A DNA stretch of 57,745 nucleotides from Candidatus Gastranaerophilales bacterium (GCA_944323625.1 CALUTD010000013.1:1-57745); one strand, 5' to 3'; shown: positions 17,377-26,654, numbered from the stretch's first letter. The notes: generated by a model not told the origin, from the sequence alone. Program-made: numbers and translations.

Positions 17377-18544
17377 AGATTCTTTCCAGTATTATTTTTG
17401 CTGCTTTTTGTTTTTCCGTTTTTTCGATATGAAAAATATCCAGTTCTTTATCTATTATATACAATTCATTGAAATTTGACGAGAACCCCGAATCTTTTTT
17501 GGAGATATCATTTGCACAAATAAAGTCACAATTTTTATTTTTTATTTTATTTTTTGCATTTTCAATCAAATTTTGACTTTCTGCACAAAAGCCCACAACA
17601 ATTTGATTATTTGTTTTGATTTTTGACATTTCTTTTAAAATATCGGGATTTTCAACCAGTTCCAAAATAAGCGGCGCACCGTCCTTTTTTATTTTTTGTT
17701 CCGACTTATTTTTTACGCGATAATCACTGACTGCCGCTGCCATTATAAGAGAATAAGCATTTTTAAATTCTTCTTTAACCTCAGTAAACATTTCTTCTGC
17801 GGTATTTACTCTTATAACCTTATATTTTCTATCCGTATCGACAGTTGTAATCAAAACGACCTCAGCGCCGAGTTTAAATGCATAGTCTGCAATTGCCGTT
17901 CCCATTTTTCCCGAGCTATAATTGCCTATATATCTGACCGCATCAATATTTTCTTTTGTTCCGCCTGCAGTTATTACAATTTTTTTTCCTTTAAGAATTT
18001 GCTCAGGTAAAAGATATTCTTTTGCCGCTTCAAAAATCGTATTTATATTCGCTAATCTTCCTTTACCTTCCCTGCCGCAGGCTAAAAATCCTTCTTCAGG
18101 TTCAATAACTTTTATTCCTCTTTCCTTTAAAATTTCAATATTTTTTTGTATTGCAGGGTTTTCCCACATATTTGTATTCATGCAAGGTGCAATTATTACC
18201 TGTTTTTTATATGCACAAAAAGTTGAAGTTAAAAGATTATCACAAATTCCGTATGTTATTTTGGAAATTGTATTTGCACTTATCGGCGCAATAATAAAAA
18301 TATCTGATTCATCCGTTAGATTTATATGTTCGGGCTTATATTCTTTTATATCAAATTGTTCTATACATAAAGGACTTTGGCTTAATGATTCGATTGTAGT
18401 TTTTGTAACAAAATTTAAGGCATTAGGAGTTGTAACCACTTTAACATTTGCATTATTTTTTTTAAACAATCTTATAAGTTCTAATACTTTATATGCCGCA
18501 ATTGCCCCTGTAATACCGATAAGAATATTTTTACCCTTAAGCAT
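17360..18544 (-). CDS. coaBC: Bifunctional CoaBC
   Basis: This 394-residue enzyme joins cysteine to 4'-phosphopantothenate (CoaB) and decarboxylates the product (CoaC) in coenzyme A synthesis. The CoaC half (1-190) has GITGAIAAYKVLELIR, PISANT, APCMNTNMW and the substrate-flap Cys in GFLACGREGKGR. The CoaB half has ITAGGTKENIDAVRYIGN(Y)SSGKMG, AAAVSDYR and KIKKDG. The start MLKGKN at 18544 overlaps the gmk stop by 8 bp and has aaggag upstream; the longer frame adds 16 unsupported residues. Confidence 0.95.
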   Translation of the reverse strand: MLKGKNILIGITGAIAAYKVLELIRLFKKNNANVKVVTTPNALNFVTKTTIESLSQSPLCIEQFDIKEYKPEHINLTDESDIFIIAPISANTISKITYGICDNLLTSTFCAYKKQVIIAPCMNTNMWENPAIQKNIEILKERGIKVIEPEEGFLACGREGKGRLANINTIFEAAKEYLLPEQILKGKKIVITAGGTKENIDAVRYIGNYSSGKMGTAIADYAFKLGAEVVLITTVDTDRKYKVIRVNTAEEMFTEVKEEFKNAYSLIMAAAVSDYRVKNKSEQKIKKDGAPLILELVENPDILKEMSKIKTNNQIVVGFCAESQNLIENAKNKIKNKNCDFICANDISKKDSGFSSNFNELYIIDKELDIFHIEKTEKQKAAKIILERIYGTSK

Positions 18545-19103
18545 TTTTGGCTCCTTCTTTATCAAAAACGGCTTGCAGATTAGAAAGCGCATCTTCTAAA
18601 TTATCATTAACAATTTTGTAATCAAATTTTTGACCTTCACTTATTTCTCGTTGCGCCTCATTTAATCTTTTTTGGATAGTTTCTTCATCCTCCGTATGCC
18701 GGCCTCTTAGTCTTTGTTCAAGTATTTCAACGGATGGCGGCATAATAAAAATTGTAACGGCATCAGGCTTTTGAGCTTTTACATTTTTTGCTCCGTTTAC
18801 TTCTATTTCAAGGATTAAATCTGTACCCTTATTCAATGTCTTTTCAACAAAACTCTTTTTTGTACCGTAATAATTTCCGCTAAATTCCGTCCATTCAAGA
18901 AATTCATCATTCTTAATCGAATTTAGAAATTCTTCTTTAGAAATATAAAAATAATTAACGCCTTCCTGCTCACCCTTGCGAGGTTTCCTGGTCGTTGCCG
19001 ATATTGATAATTTTATTTTCGGATTCCGTTCTAAAAACAGATTTAACAAAGTTCCTTTTCCGACACCCGAACATCCTGCTATTATAAATAATCGTCCCTT
19101 CAT
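18537..19103 (-). CDS. gmk: Guanylate kinase
   Basis: This 188-residue kinase converts GMP to GDP. The P-loop G10-CSGVGK-G17 is preceded by GRLFIIA. The GMP-binding SATTRKPRKGEQEGVNYFY and FLEWTEFSGNYYGT, and the lid with RLRGRHTEDEE, are intact. It heads the five-gene minus operon. A TATAAT at 19136-19141 (minus) is a plausible -10 with a weak -35. Confidence 0.96.
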   Translation of the reverse strand: MKGRLFIIAGCSGVGKGTLLNLFLERNPKIKLSISATTRKPRKGEQEGVNYFYISKEEFLNSIKNDEFLEWTEFSGNYYGTKKSFVEKTLNKGTDLILEIEVNGAKNVKAQKPDAVTIFIMPPSVEILEQRLRGRHTEDEETIQKRLNEAQREISEGQKFDYKIVNDNLEDALSNLQAVFDKEGAKNA

Positions 19104-19189
19104 ATTTTTTCCTATAAAATAAATTATTTTTAAAAATTATACCCGAATTATATTTATTATTCCAGTATAATTTATTTTTTTATCATCTA

Positions 19190-19876
19190 ACTGTCATTCT
19201 CCCGCACTGGTAAGAACCTGAAACAAGTTCAGGTTGACAACCCGTTTTTACCGGATTTTAACCAATTCTTTATTACGTAATGTTTATCTTTATTCGTTTT
19301 GGCAAAATATATTTCCCGTAATACTAAACTCATACTGTCATTCTGAAAGTGCAGAAAAATTAATTTATCTAAATCTGTTAATTTTTCGCACTGTTCAGAA
19401 TCTTACCAATAGGGAATTACACATGAATTCCATAAAATTTGATATTCATAGTTTCATGTTATCACTCCATGCCGGTAAGAACCTGACCGGCAGAGCCGGT
19501 TCCCAACTTGCTTAACTCGTTTTTTGACATTATCCAACTTATTTTTAGGCATAGCCTGTTTCTAACTTGTTTAAATTGTCATTCTCTGTTGGTAAGATCC
19601 TGAACAAGTCAAAATCTACGCAATAAATTGCTTGATTTTTAGACTTTTCAGGATGACGGCAAGATAATTATATGTTACACAATTCAGTGACAAAAAGAAA
19701 AACTCATACTGTCATTCTGAAAGTGCAGAAAAATTAATTTATCTAAATCTGTTAATTTTTCGCACTGTTCAGAATCTTACCAATAGGGAATTATACATGA
19801 ATTTTACAAGATTATTTGTAGCTTTATGTCATTCTCCCAAGCTGGTAAGAACCTGAAATCAACTGCTTATAAAAAA
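19190..19876. repeat. Cluster of palindromic interspersed repeats (left arm)
   Basis: This non-coding region is packed with palindromic units flanked by gtcattct and gtaagaacctga/gtaagatcctga words. Unit A at 19328-19429 and again at 19702-19803 is almost identical (about 100 bp, one or two changes). Its core is ttctgaaagtgcagaaaaat, with the reverse complement following about 15 bases later. Unit B at 19579-19664 is a palindrome around caataaattg. The same units occur inverted at 22905-23460. ORFs here are translations of repeats. No promoter or RNA gene is evident beyond the gmk leader. Confidence 0.85.
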
Positions 19877-20647
19877 TTATTTATCAGTTAACAAAAATAA
19901 ACTTACAAGGTCGTTAATTTGATTTATACTTTTTTGATACTCCTGAACGGATTGTTCAAGTTGCAGGATATTAGTTTTATATTCTTGAATTTTCAACAAA
20001 CATTCTCTTGTTGAACTGTTTAACTCTTCCTGAACTTCTTGTGCTTCTTTTAAAACACCATTCATAGGTATTCCCATTGCTTCAAGAGTCTGTCTGATAA
20101 TTTGAGCCCCTGTTTGTTTTGTAACACCGACAGGCAAACCGGCAATCAAATTACGCAATGTGGCAACATTTGCCGGGATATTTATATGTCCGCTGCTTTG
20201 ATATTGAGATATTTGTTCTCTTTGAATATTAACTTCAGGACGGCTAACAAACTGCGGTTTAGGTTGTATTTCCGGAATTTCATTAATAACGGGAGGAACA
20301 ACTTCCTGTACTTTAGGCTCTGTTTTAACCGGTTGTACATAAACCGGTTCTTTTATTTCTTCTTTTTTCGGCTGCTCAATTTTTATCTCCTGTTGAACCA
20401 AAGGTTCAGGCTGTTCTATTGTTAAAGAAGGAACATCTTCTTCCACAATCAAATTATCAAATTCTTCAGTTTCTTTATTTGCCCCGTCAAACTGCAATTC
20501 TTCAACAGAATTTATATTAGTCAAAGGAATTGTATTACTAACTGAATTATCATATTCAGAAACGGGAGTAATATCCGCTTCTGCCTGACGTTTTAATGCT
20601 TCAACTATCTTTTTGCCTACTCCGTCGGGGAGTTGATTTCTTGCCAT
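19877..20647 (-). CDS. Coiled-coil protein of unknown function
   Basis: This 256-residue acidic protein has a short basic start (MARNQLPDGVGKKIVEALKR), a long disordered middle (60-145) rich in Glu, Pro, Val and Gln, and a helical C-terminus. The segment 160-195 (LRNLIAGLPVGVTKQTGAQI) looks like a small folded domain. Residues 200-250 form a predicted coiled coil with heptad Leu/Ile. No signal peptide or TM is present. It is last in the nanE-nanK-ppiC operon. The architecture (folded tip, linker, coiled coil) suggests a scaffold or adaptor; the family is not recognised. Confidence 0.7.
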   Translation of the reverse strand: MARNQLPDGVGKKIVEALKRQAEADITPVSEYDNSVSNTIPLTNINSVEELQFDGANKETEEFDNLIVEEDVPSLTIEQPEPLVQQEIKIEQPKKEEIKEPVYVQPVKTEPKVQEVVPPVINEIPEIQPKPQFVSRPEVNIQREQISQYQSSGHINIPANVATLRNLIAGLPVGVTKQTGAQIIRQTLEAMGIPMNGVLKEAQEVQEELNSSTRECLLKIQEYKTNILQLEQSVQEYQKSINQINDLVSLFLLTDK

Positions 20648-20693
20648 AACTTTTCCTCTTTATTTAGACATAAAAAATTATATATAAAAAATA

Positions 20694-21137
20694 TTATTTA
20701 TTCAATAATTTAACGGCTTCTTTCGGACTAATTGCATATCTGCGCGAAAAATTTTCTTTATCTGAAAAGTATTTTATTTCATATACTTTTGCCAAATGCC
20801 AGCCTGCTTTTGTTTTAATGGGGTCGGATATAATTCTTTTTTTCAAACTAAACATTACTTTTTCAAAATCTTTATCCAATCTGCCTTTTTCGTTAAAGCC
20901 TAAATCTCCGCCATATTCGCTTGATGGGCATAGAGAATGATTTTTTGCCGCATCTTCAAATGAAATTTTTCCTTCTTCAATTTGTTTTTTTAAATCATTT
21001 GCTTCCTGTTCTGTTTCTACAAGAATATGACTTACTTTTACCTCTTTTTTGTCTTGAGCACCGTCAAAATACGAAAACGGAAAATATATACAGTACAAAG
21101 CTGTTAATATACATAAAACTTTAAGAACAATTTTCAT
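20694..21137 (-). CDS. PpiC/parvulin-type peptidyl-prolyl isomerase
   Basis: This 147-residue protein has an N-terminal signal or anchor (VLKVLCILTALYCIYFPFSY) followed by one parvulin domain (about 34-122): VSHILVETEQEANDLKKQI, FEDAAKNHSLCPSSEYGGDL, GWHLAKVYEI. It isomerises prolyl bonds in exported proteins. The ATG follows agaggttaggt, the same leader word that precedes nanK. The gap to nanK is 27 bp. Confidence 0.9.
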   Translation of the reverse strand: MKIVLKVLCILTALYCIYFPFSYFDGAQDKKEVKVSHILVETEQEANDLKKQIEEGKISFEDAAKNHSLCPSSEYGGDLGFNEKGRLDKDFEKVMFSLKKRIISDPIKTKAGWHLAKVYEIKYFSDKENFSRRYAISPKEAVKLLNK

Positions 21138-21164
21138 ACCTAACCTCTTTTTTCTTATTATACA

Positions 21165-22079
21165 TTAAAATTTATCACAAGCCAATAAAGCTGCACCTAT
21201 CATGCCGGAGTAATTTCCTGCTTTGGCAAGTTTAACTTTTACTTTTGAAACAACAATTTCTTTATTGATATTATCTTCAATTTTTTCAATATCGGCAAAC
21301 TCACCCATTCCGCCGGATAAAACAATACTATCGGGGTCAAATATATTAACAATGTTAATCAGACCGACAGTTAAATCATTCTGCCAAATATTAAACACTT
21401 TTTTGCTGTATTCATCATTTTCTTTTAAACCGTTAATAATATCGTAAGTAGTTATTTCTTCGGGGCTTTTGGATTTATAAATACTTGTTAAAAATAAGTC
21501 ATCATTTTTTGCGGTTTCTATTGCCGTAAATTTAAGTCCGCTTCCGGAAGCATAACTTTCAAAGCAATCTTTTCTTCCGCATGTGCAGATTCTGCCCCTG
21601 CCTTGTATTTTCATGCTTCCGACTTCACCCGCTCTGCCGGATTTTCCTCTTAGTAAACTGCCATTAATTATAAATCCGCCTCCAACACCTGTTCCGAGTG
21701 TGATTATTATTGTATTATTGTCGCCTATTGCCGCCCCTGTTTTATATTCTGCCCACGCTGCCGCATTTGCGTCATTTTCTACATATACTGGTTTATTGCT
21801 TAAACTTGAAAAATCAATTGAATTATAACCTAAAGGTAAATTAGGAGTTGATGATTCCACACGAGTATTATTAAGATTTACTGCCCCTGCTGTTGCAAAT
21901 GCAACAATATCAATTTGATTTTCATATTCATTAATGATGGTTCTAAACTGACCCACTAAATCATCAATCTGTTTAGAAGTTGATATTTTTTTTATATCAG
22001 TTAAAAAATCGCCTTTTTCATTTAAAACAGCATAAATTATTTTAGTTCCGCCAACATCAATACCTAATATTTTTTTCAT
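21165..22079 (-). CDS. nanK: ROK-family sugar kinase, probable N-acetylmannosamine kinase
   Basis: This 304-residue ROK kinase has the ATP-binding DVGGTKIIYAVL (8-19), catalytic D103 in ENDANAAAW, LGTGVGGGFIING, and the zinc loop C165-x-C167-x4-C172 (CTCGRKDC). The usual zinc-ligand His of GEIGH is Ser here (GEVGS, residue 155), so the zinc site may be three-Cys or weakened. Four bases after nanE, it probably makes ManNAc-6-phosphate for the epimerase. Glucokinase activity cannot be ruled out. Confidence 0.82.
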   Translation of the reverse strand: MKKILGIDVGGTKIIYAVLNEKGDFLTDIKKISTSKQIDDLVGQFRTIINEYENQIDIVAFATAGAVNLNNTRVESSTPNLPLGYNSIDFSSLSNKPVYVENDANAAAWAEYKTGAAIGDNNTIIITLGTGVGGGFIINGSLLRGKSGRAGEVGSMKIQGRGRICTCGRKDCFESYASGSGLKFTAIETAKNDDLFLTSIYKSKSPEEITTYDIINGLKENDEYSKKVFNIWQNDLTVGLINIVNIFDPDSIVLSGGMGEFADIEKIEDNINKEIVVSKVKVKLAKAGNYSGMIGAALLACDKF

Positions 22080-22082
22080 AAC

Positions 22083-22763
22083 CTAACCTCTTTTACAAAA
22101 TCTTTCCGTTATCAGTTGCGGACGGGTAACCGCAGAACCGATAACAACGCTGTGAGCGCCAAGTTCAAAAGCTTTGTTTACATCATCAATAGTCCATATT
22201 CTGCCTTCGAGAATTACAGGCTTATCTATTTCGGACGTAAGTTTTTTTAAAAGTTCAAAATCCGGCCCTTTAATAGAACAATTTGAATATGATGTATATC
22301 CCGAAAGTGTTGTTGATATTATATCAAAGCCTAAATTATAAGCATTAATACCTTCTTCAAATGTTGAAATATCCGCCATGGCAAGTTTATTATTCTTTTT
22401 TATAAATTGCAAAATCTCTTCTAAAGTATCTTTAGGCCGTTTTCTTGTAGTTGCATCCAAAGCTATAATATCGGCATTTACCCGGATAAGTTCATCAGCC
22501 TCTTTTACAGATGGAGTAATATATACAACATCTTTATAATTTTCAGGTATTTTGCAGGGTTTTGTGATACCTATGACGGGAATATTAAATAATTTTTTTG
22601 CATTTTTTATATCACGTGCACCTGCAAGCCTAAGCCCTTTAGCTCCGCCATTTACAACGGATTCCATCATGGCAATCATACATTCTTCTTTGTATAACGG
22701 CTCATCAGGCATCGCCTGAACAGAAATAATTACTTGATTTTTTAATCGGTCAATAATATCCAT
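22083..22763 (-). CDS. nanE: N-acetylmannosamine-6-phosphate 2-epimerase
   Basis: This 226-residue TIM-barrel NanE converts ManNAc-6-P to GlcNAc-6-P. VISVQAMPDEPLY, GGAKGLRLAG, IPVIGITK, ADISTFEEG and VILEGRIWTIDDVNKAFELGAHSVVIGSA cut into parts are the family motifs. With nanK it forms a ManNAc/sialic acid salvage pair; no sialidase, lyase or transporter is in the window. The ATG has no Shine-Dalgarno and the promoter -10 ends six bases before it, so translation is probably leaderless. Confidence 0.93.
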   Translation of the reverse strand: MDIIDRLKNQVIISVQAMPDEPLYKEECMIAMMESVVNGGAKGLRLAGARDIKNAKKLFNIPVIGITKPCKIPENYKDVVYITPSVKEADELIRVNADIIALDATTRKRPKDTLEEILQFIKKNNKLAMADISTFEEGINAYNLGFDIISTTLSGYTSYSNCSIKGPDFELLKKLTSEIDKPVILEGRIWTIDDVNKAFELGAHSVVIGSAVTRPQLITERFCKRG

Positions 22764-22769
22764 GACTTT

Positions 22770-22798
22770 ATTGTACTGTTATTAGAAAAACAGTGCAA
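22770..22798 (-). promoter_or_regulatory. Promoter and operator-like palindrome of nanE
   Basis: On minus, TTGCAC (22793-22798), 17 bp, TACAAT (22770-22775). The spacer and box edges hold an inverted repeat ACTGTT (22775-22780) / AACAGT (22789-22794), a good place for a repressor. The predicted start coincides with the nanE ATG. Confidence 0.6.
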
Positions 22799-22841
22799 TA
22801 AAAAATATTTTTTATTTTGATTTATTATAAAAAAAAGAAAA

Positions 22842-22861
22842 GCAGCCAATTTCTTGGCTGC
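22842..22861 (-). terminator. Terminator, minus direction
   Basis: The perfect stem gcagccaa/ttggctgc is followed on minus by ttttctttttttt. It shields nanE from transcription arriving from the repeat cluster. Confidence 0.75.
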
Positions 22862-22904
22862 AAATAGAAGTTTAATTATAGAGATGGATTTCTCCATTCT
22901 ATAT

Positions 22905-23460
22905 CTTTGTTATAATCCCCTTTTTTTTATATATATTAGGGATTAGCCGAACAAAAACCGGCAGAGCCGGATTCTAACTTGATTAACTTATTTTTGACAT
23001 ACCCAACTTATTTTTAGGCACGGCCGGCTTATAACCAAATTAACTTGTAATTCTCAGTTAGTAAGATTCTGAACAGTGCGAAAAATTAACAGATATGGAT
23101 GAATTAATTTTTCTGCACTTTCAGAATGACAATATGATTTTTTCTTTTTGTCATTAAACTATGCAACATATACAATTAATTTCTCGTCATCCTGAAAAGT
23201 CTAAAAATCGAGCAATTTATTGCGTAGATTTTGACTTGTTCAGGATCTTACCGGCATGGAGTGATAACATGAAACTATGAATATCAAATTTTATGGAATC
23301 ATTGTGTAATTCCCTATTGGTAAGATTCTGAACAGTGCGAAAAATTAACAGATTTAGATAAATTAATTTTTCTGCACTTTCAGAATGACAATATGATTTT
23401 TTCTTTTTGTCATTAAACTACGCAACATATACAATTAATTTATCATAGACAATATATATA
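22905..23460. repeat. Cluster of palindromic interspersed repeats (right arm, inverted)
   Basis: It contains inverted copies of the left-arm units. Unit A is at 23047-23137 and 23304-23394, unit B at 23184-23255. The stretch 23250-23394 matches the reverse complement of 19328-19480 with few changes. The 60-bp word starting caatatgattttttcttttt recurs at 23130 and 23390, so the arm itself contains a direct duplication of about 260 bp. No gene is seen. Confidence 0.85.
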
Positions 23461-23499
23461 AATATTAAATTTCAATGTACAAAATAAAGTTAAACAGAC

Positions 23500-23530
23500 A
23501 CCCCAAGGCCCTCTTCAAGGGTTTTGGGGT
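23500..23530. terminator. Terminator after S74 gene 1
   Basis: The stem accccaa/ttggggt with inner ccct/aggg lies just beyond the stop of the gene at 23549. The preceding bases ttattgttattcagaatacc (minus) are shared with the end of the second S74 gene. Confidence 0.6.
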
Positions 23531-23548
23531 ATTCTGAATAACAATAAC

Positions 23549-26200
23549 TTATTCAACTTTACTTTCGAGCTTTTTAAGTCTTTCTTCAAAGGCTTTATTT
23601 TGTTCAAGCAATTTTTTGTTTTGTTTTTCAAGCTCTTCTATTTTCTTATCCAATCCCGTAACTTTTGCAGTTAATTCCTGTATATTTTTATATAACTCTT
23701 TTATTGAATTAACCATTGCATAGAAGATGTCTTCGGTTCTAATCATTAAATAACCTTCATCATCTTTTGTTACTGCATTTGGAAATATCTTTTGCAGCTG
23801 CTGCGCTATTACACCAACATGAGGCGTTTTCTTTTCATCTTTCTTAAACGTAAAGTTCTTTATTTCTAATGCATTTATTTCTTTTAACCCCGCAGTTGAA
23901 TCAGATAGTATGTTTTTTAAGCGTACATCGGAGTAGTTTGACATATATGTATAATCTACTTGAGGATTATAATTTACAGTACAAGTACTTGCTTTACTTA
24001 TATAGGCACTACAACCATAACTACTACTACAACCAGCTGTGGCTTCTGTATGATTACAAGTACATGAACTGTTATTTACAATACTTGTTATCAATTTATT
24101 AAATCCGCTTTCATAAAATGAGAGAGATGATGTTGTAGTAAGAGATGAAGTTGATGTAGAATCATCATCTCTTTTAATTTTCCCTTTAACAATTAAATCA
24201 CCTTCAATAGTAATTGATTTTGAGCCTGTTGCCATATTACCTATAATTAAGTTACCAATATTAAGTGTATTTGATGCAGTTGTAGAATCTGCATCAATTC
24301 TGTTTCCAATTATAATATTACTAGAGCCTGATTTAAGATTTTTTCCGGCATGAGTACCTATTACAATATTTTCATTACCACTTTGTAAATATCCTAAAGC
24401 AGCATTTCCTAATGCTATATTACCATAATCAAAATCTGCCGGACCTTCAAAGTTAGCCAATGCCCAGTTCCCAAGTGCAATATTGGATGTAGGTCTATTG
24501 TACTTTGTACCATTTGCATTGAACAATGCATTTGTACCAATAGCTATATTTGCACCACCATATCCACTTGTACTATGAATATCCGTATAATTAAAAGTTG
24601 CAGGTATACCAAGATCAAAATCTTCTCCCTTCATTGCTTGTGTACCAATTGCAATATTGTCATTAAGAAATTTATTATCCGTACCGCTACCAGCAACAAG
24701 TAATGCTCTTGTTCCGATTGCGATATTACTTGCCCCTTTTTCAAGTTTTCCCAGTGCAGCATTACCTAACGCTATATTACTGTAATCCTTGTTTGATGAT
24801 GTTCCATCTTCTCCGATATAATTTGCTAATGCTAAATTACCTAATGCAATATTTGATGTTGGGTGCTTATCCTCTGATGAATTAGCTCTTTCTAACGCTT
24901 GATTACCTATTGCAATATTATAGTTACCATCTCCAAATGTCTCATGAAAATTATCAGAAATTGCTACACTGTTGGCAGTTCCTTGCATTGACTTATGACC
25001 AATAGCAATATTGTATTGCCTTTCTTGAGACATTCTTATTGCGTTAGTACCTATTGCAATATTATATACTCCTGTTGTTAAATTAGCCAAAGTTTGAGAG
25101 CCAAGAGCAACATTTAATTTTCCTGTTGTATTTTTATGTAAAGCCATTGCCCCAATAGCAACATTACCATAACCTTCACTATTATGAGAAAGAGAAAATG
25201 CACCTAATGCTGTATTTGCAGACCCCTTCCCAAAAGCTTTGTATAATGGCTCAGCAGTTCCTTCAGGCATTGATAAATTATTATCCAATGTAGAACAATC
25301 AGAATCTGCTCCATCTCCTATCATTGAATGAAAACCTACAGCTGTATTTGCATTTGTTGCTGTACCTCCATTAGGTCTATATAAAGAAGCACGTCCAACT
25401 GCTGTATTGTATGAGCCAATACCATTATGTGTTAAAGAGAAAGAACCTACACTTGTATTCCCTGATGTAGGAGGTCTTCCAAATGTTGTTCTATTTGCAT
25501 CATCTAAACTTGGATCTAGTTTTATAGGGGAAAGATTAACAAAAAATGCTTGAGTTGTTTCTGCATTAGAAGTATTTGCACTAAGTGCATCATAACCAAT
25601 ACCTGTATTATCAGTACCTCTTCTGATTGCATCAGGTAGTCTAAAAGACATAAGTGCCATTTGCCCGAATGCTGTATTTCTTCTTCCATAATCTGTAGTA
25701 GCATCAGCTTGCGGCCTTGGACCAACATCTAAATATCCTAATACTCCAAGTCCTATACCCAAATTTGTTTCATCAAAATACATTCTGCCAACGTCATATA
25801 TACCGCCTTTTATATCATTAATTTCTGAGGTATTCTTGTTATAAAAAGTCAGATGAGAATTACTTGAGATACCTGAACGTATTGAATTATTGGCACCACC
25901 CACATAATTTTTTACAAGATTTAAATTTTTGTTCTGTATATTGGTATTAAATACATTACTATTATTAACATCTCCCGGATTAACAACCCTATTATTCCCA
26001 ATAACTATACTGCAGCTGTCGTTGGGGCAAGTGTATCCGCTATTACCCCCCCCCGCACCGGTTGTGACAAATCTAAACACTTGTTCATTCGTGCTCGCTT
26101 TTCTTGTAAATGTCGGTATTGTTGCCGATACGATTACACTAACTGCCAATAAGGCAATTAATAGCTCCGCCATGGAGAATGATTTAAGTTTCCTCTTCAT
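23549..26200 (-). CDS. Prepilin-like giant protein with YadA-type head repeats and S74 chaperone (copy 1)
   Basis: This 883-residue protein begins with a prepilin leader and helix (MKRKLKSFSMAELLIALLAV; processing expected before F, Glu at +5). From about 170 to 640 there are many NIAIG/NTAVG-type repeats, the left-handed beta-roll motif of YadA heads. Near 756 starts a peptidase S74 intramolecular chaperone (SDVRLKN, VGVIAQQLQ) with its Ser-Asp pair for self-cleavage, followed by a trimeric coiled coil to the end. A run of nine G (26046-26054) codes for AGGGN just after the conserved N-terminus, in frame here. The start is ATG 26200 inside the dciA 3' end. Surface adhesin or pilus-tip role is inferred. 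Confidence 0.88.
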   Translation of the reverse strand: MKRKLKSFSMAELLIALLAVSVIVSATIPTFTRKASTNEQVFRFVTTGAGGGNSGYTCPNDSCSIVIGNNRVVNPGDVNNSNVFNTNIQNKNLNLVKNYVGGANNSIRSGISSNSHLTFYNKNTSEINDIKGGIYDVGRMYFDETNLGIGLGVLGYLDVGPRPQADATTDYGRRNTAFGQMALMSFRLPDAIRRGTDNTGIGYDALSANTSNAETTQAFFVNLSPIKLDPSLDDANRTTFGRPPTSGNTSVGSFSLTHNGIGSYNTAVGRASLYRPNGGTATNANTAVGFHSMIGDGADSDCSTLDNNLSMPEGTAEPLYKAFGKGSANTALGAFSLSHNSEGYGNVAIGAMALHKNTTGKLNVALGSQTLANLTTGVYNIAIGTNAIRMSQERQYNIAIGHKSMQGTANSVAISDNFHETFGDGNYNIAIGNQALERANSSEDKHPTSNIALGNLALANYIGEDGTSSNKDYSNIALGNAALGKLEKGASNIAIGTRALLVAGSGTDNKFLNDNIAIGTQAMKGEDFDLGIPATFNYTDIHSTSGYGGANIAIGTNALFNANGTKYNRPTSNIALGNWALANFEGPADFDYGNIALGNAALGYLQSGNENIVIGTHAGKNLKSGSSNIIIGNRIDADSTTASNTLNIGNLIIGNMATGSKSITIEGDLIVKGKIKRDDDSTSTSSLTTTSSLSFYESGFNKLITSIVNNSSCTCNHTEATAGCSSSYGCSAYISKASTCTVNYNPQVDYTYMSNYSDVRLKNILSDSTAGLKEINALEIKNFTFKKDEKKTPHVGVIAQQLQKIFPNAVTKDDEGYLMIRTEDIFYAMVNSIKELYKNIQELTAKVTGLDKKIEELEKQNKKLLEQNKAFEERLKKLESKVE
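26046..26054 (-). repeat. G9 homopolymer in S74 gene 1
   Basis: Nine consecutive G (minus strand) lie about 150 bp into a 2.65-kb gene in an AT-rich genome. The current length keeps the frame. Gain or loss of one base would truncate the protein after about 50 residues. Confidence 0.8.
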
Positions 26201-26531
26201 AATTTTTTTCTTTCCACTTTCTATAATCAAATTTTATTCCTTTTATTTCTATTCCCGTTTTCATTAATTTATTATTAAGTTCTTTTAAAATTCTTTCCTC
26301 TTCTTTATATAACTCATTTGCAACTATAGAATCAGAACATGCTATTTTTATTACATTATCGGAATTAAATTCATAAACTTTAGAAAATTTTGAAATTTTG
26401 TTACCTATTGTTTCAATCCAGGCAGAAGAAAGTATATCAAGTGTTTTCTGCCTGTCAGAATCATAATTTATTCCTAACCCTTTTATTATATCTTCTATTT
26501 TTTCAAAATCAGAATTATTCAATTTTACCAT
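26184..26531 (-). CDS. DciA/DUF721-like protein
   Basis: This 115-residue protein matches the DUF721/DciA layout: a helical start, SAWIETIGNKISKFSKVYEF, then NVIKIACSDSIVANELYKEE and ILKELNNKL, with a final strand KGIKFDYR. DciA proteins act with the replicative helicase DnaB in bacteria lacking DnaC. The 3' end overlaps the S74 gene start by 17 bp. No close replication gene is nearby. The call is by pattern and moderate. Confidence 0.65.
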   Translation of the reverse strand: MVKLNNSDFEKIEDIIKGLGINYDSDRQKTLDILSSAWIETIGNKISKFSKVYEFNSDNVIKIACSDSIVANELYKEEERILKELNNKLMKTGIEIKGIKFDYRKWKEKNYEEET

Positions 26532-26654
26532 ACCTTTTATTATATTTAATAATTTTAATTAAAAAAACTACTTAATAAATTGTAATTTTTCTTTTTTAAA
26601 TTTTAGAATAAAACTCAAATTTAGCACATGTTTAATATATTACAATATTTTATA

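Noticed and set aside
19234..19515. 93-residue open frame on plus
   Set aside because: It translates palindromic repeat units and has no ribosome site.
22862..22888. Similarity of aaatagaagtttaattata to the leader of S74 gene 2 (50019-50047)
   Set aside because: It is short and AT-rich with no gene start following; it may be a relic but is too weak to annotate.
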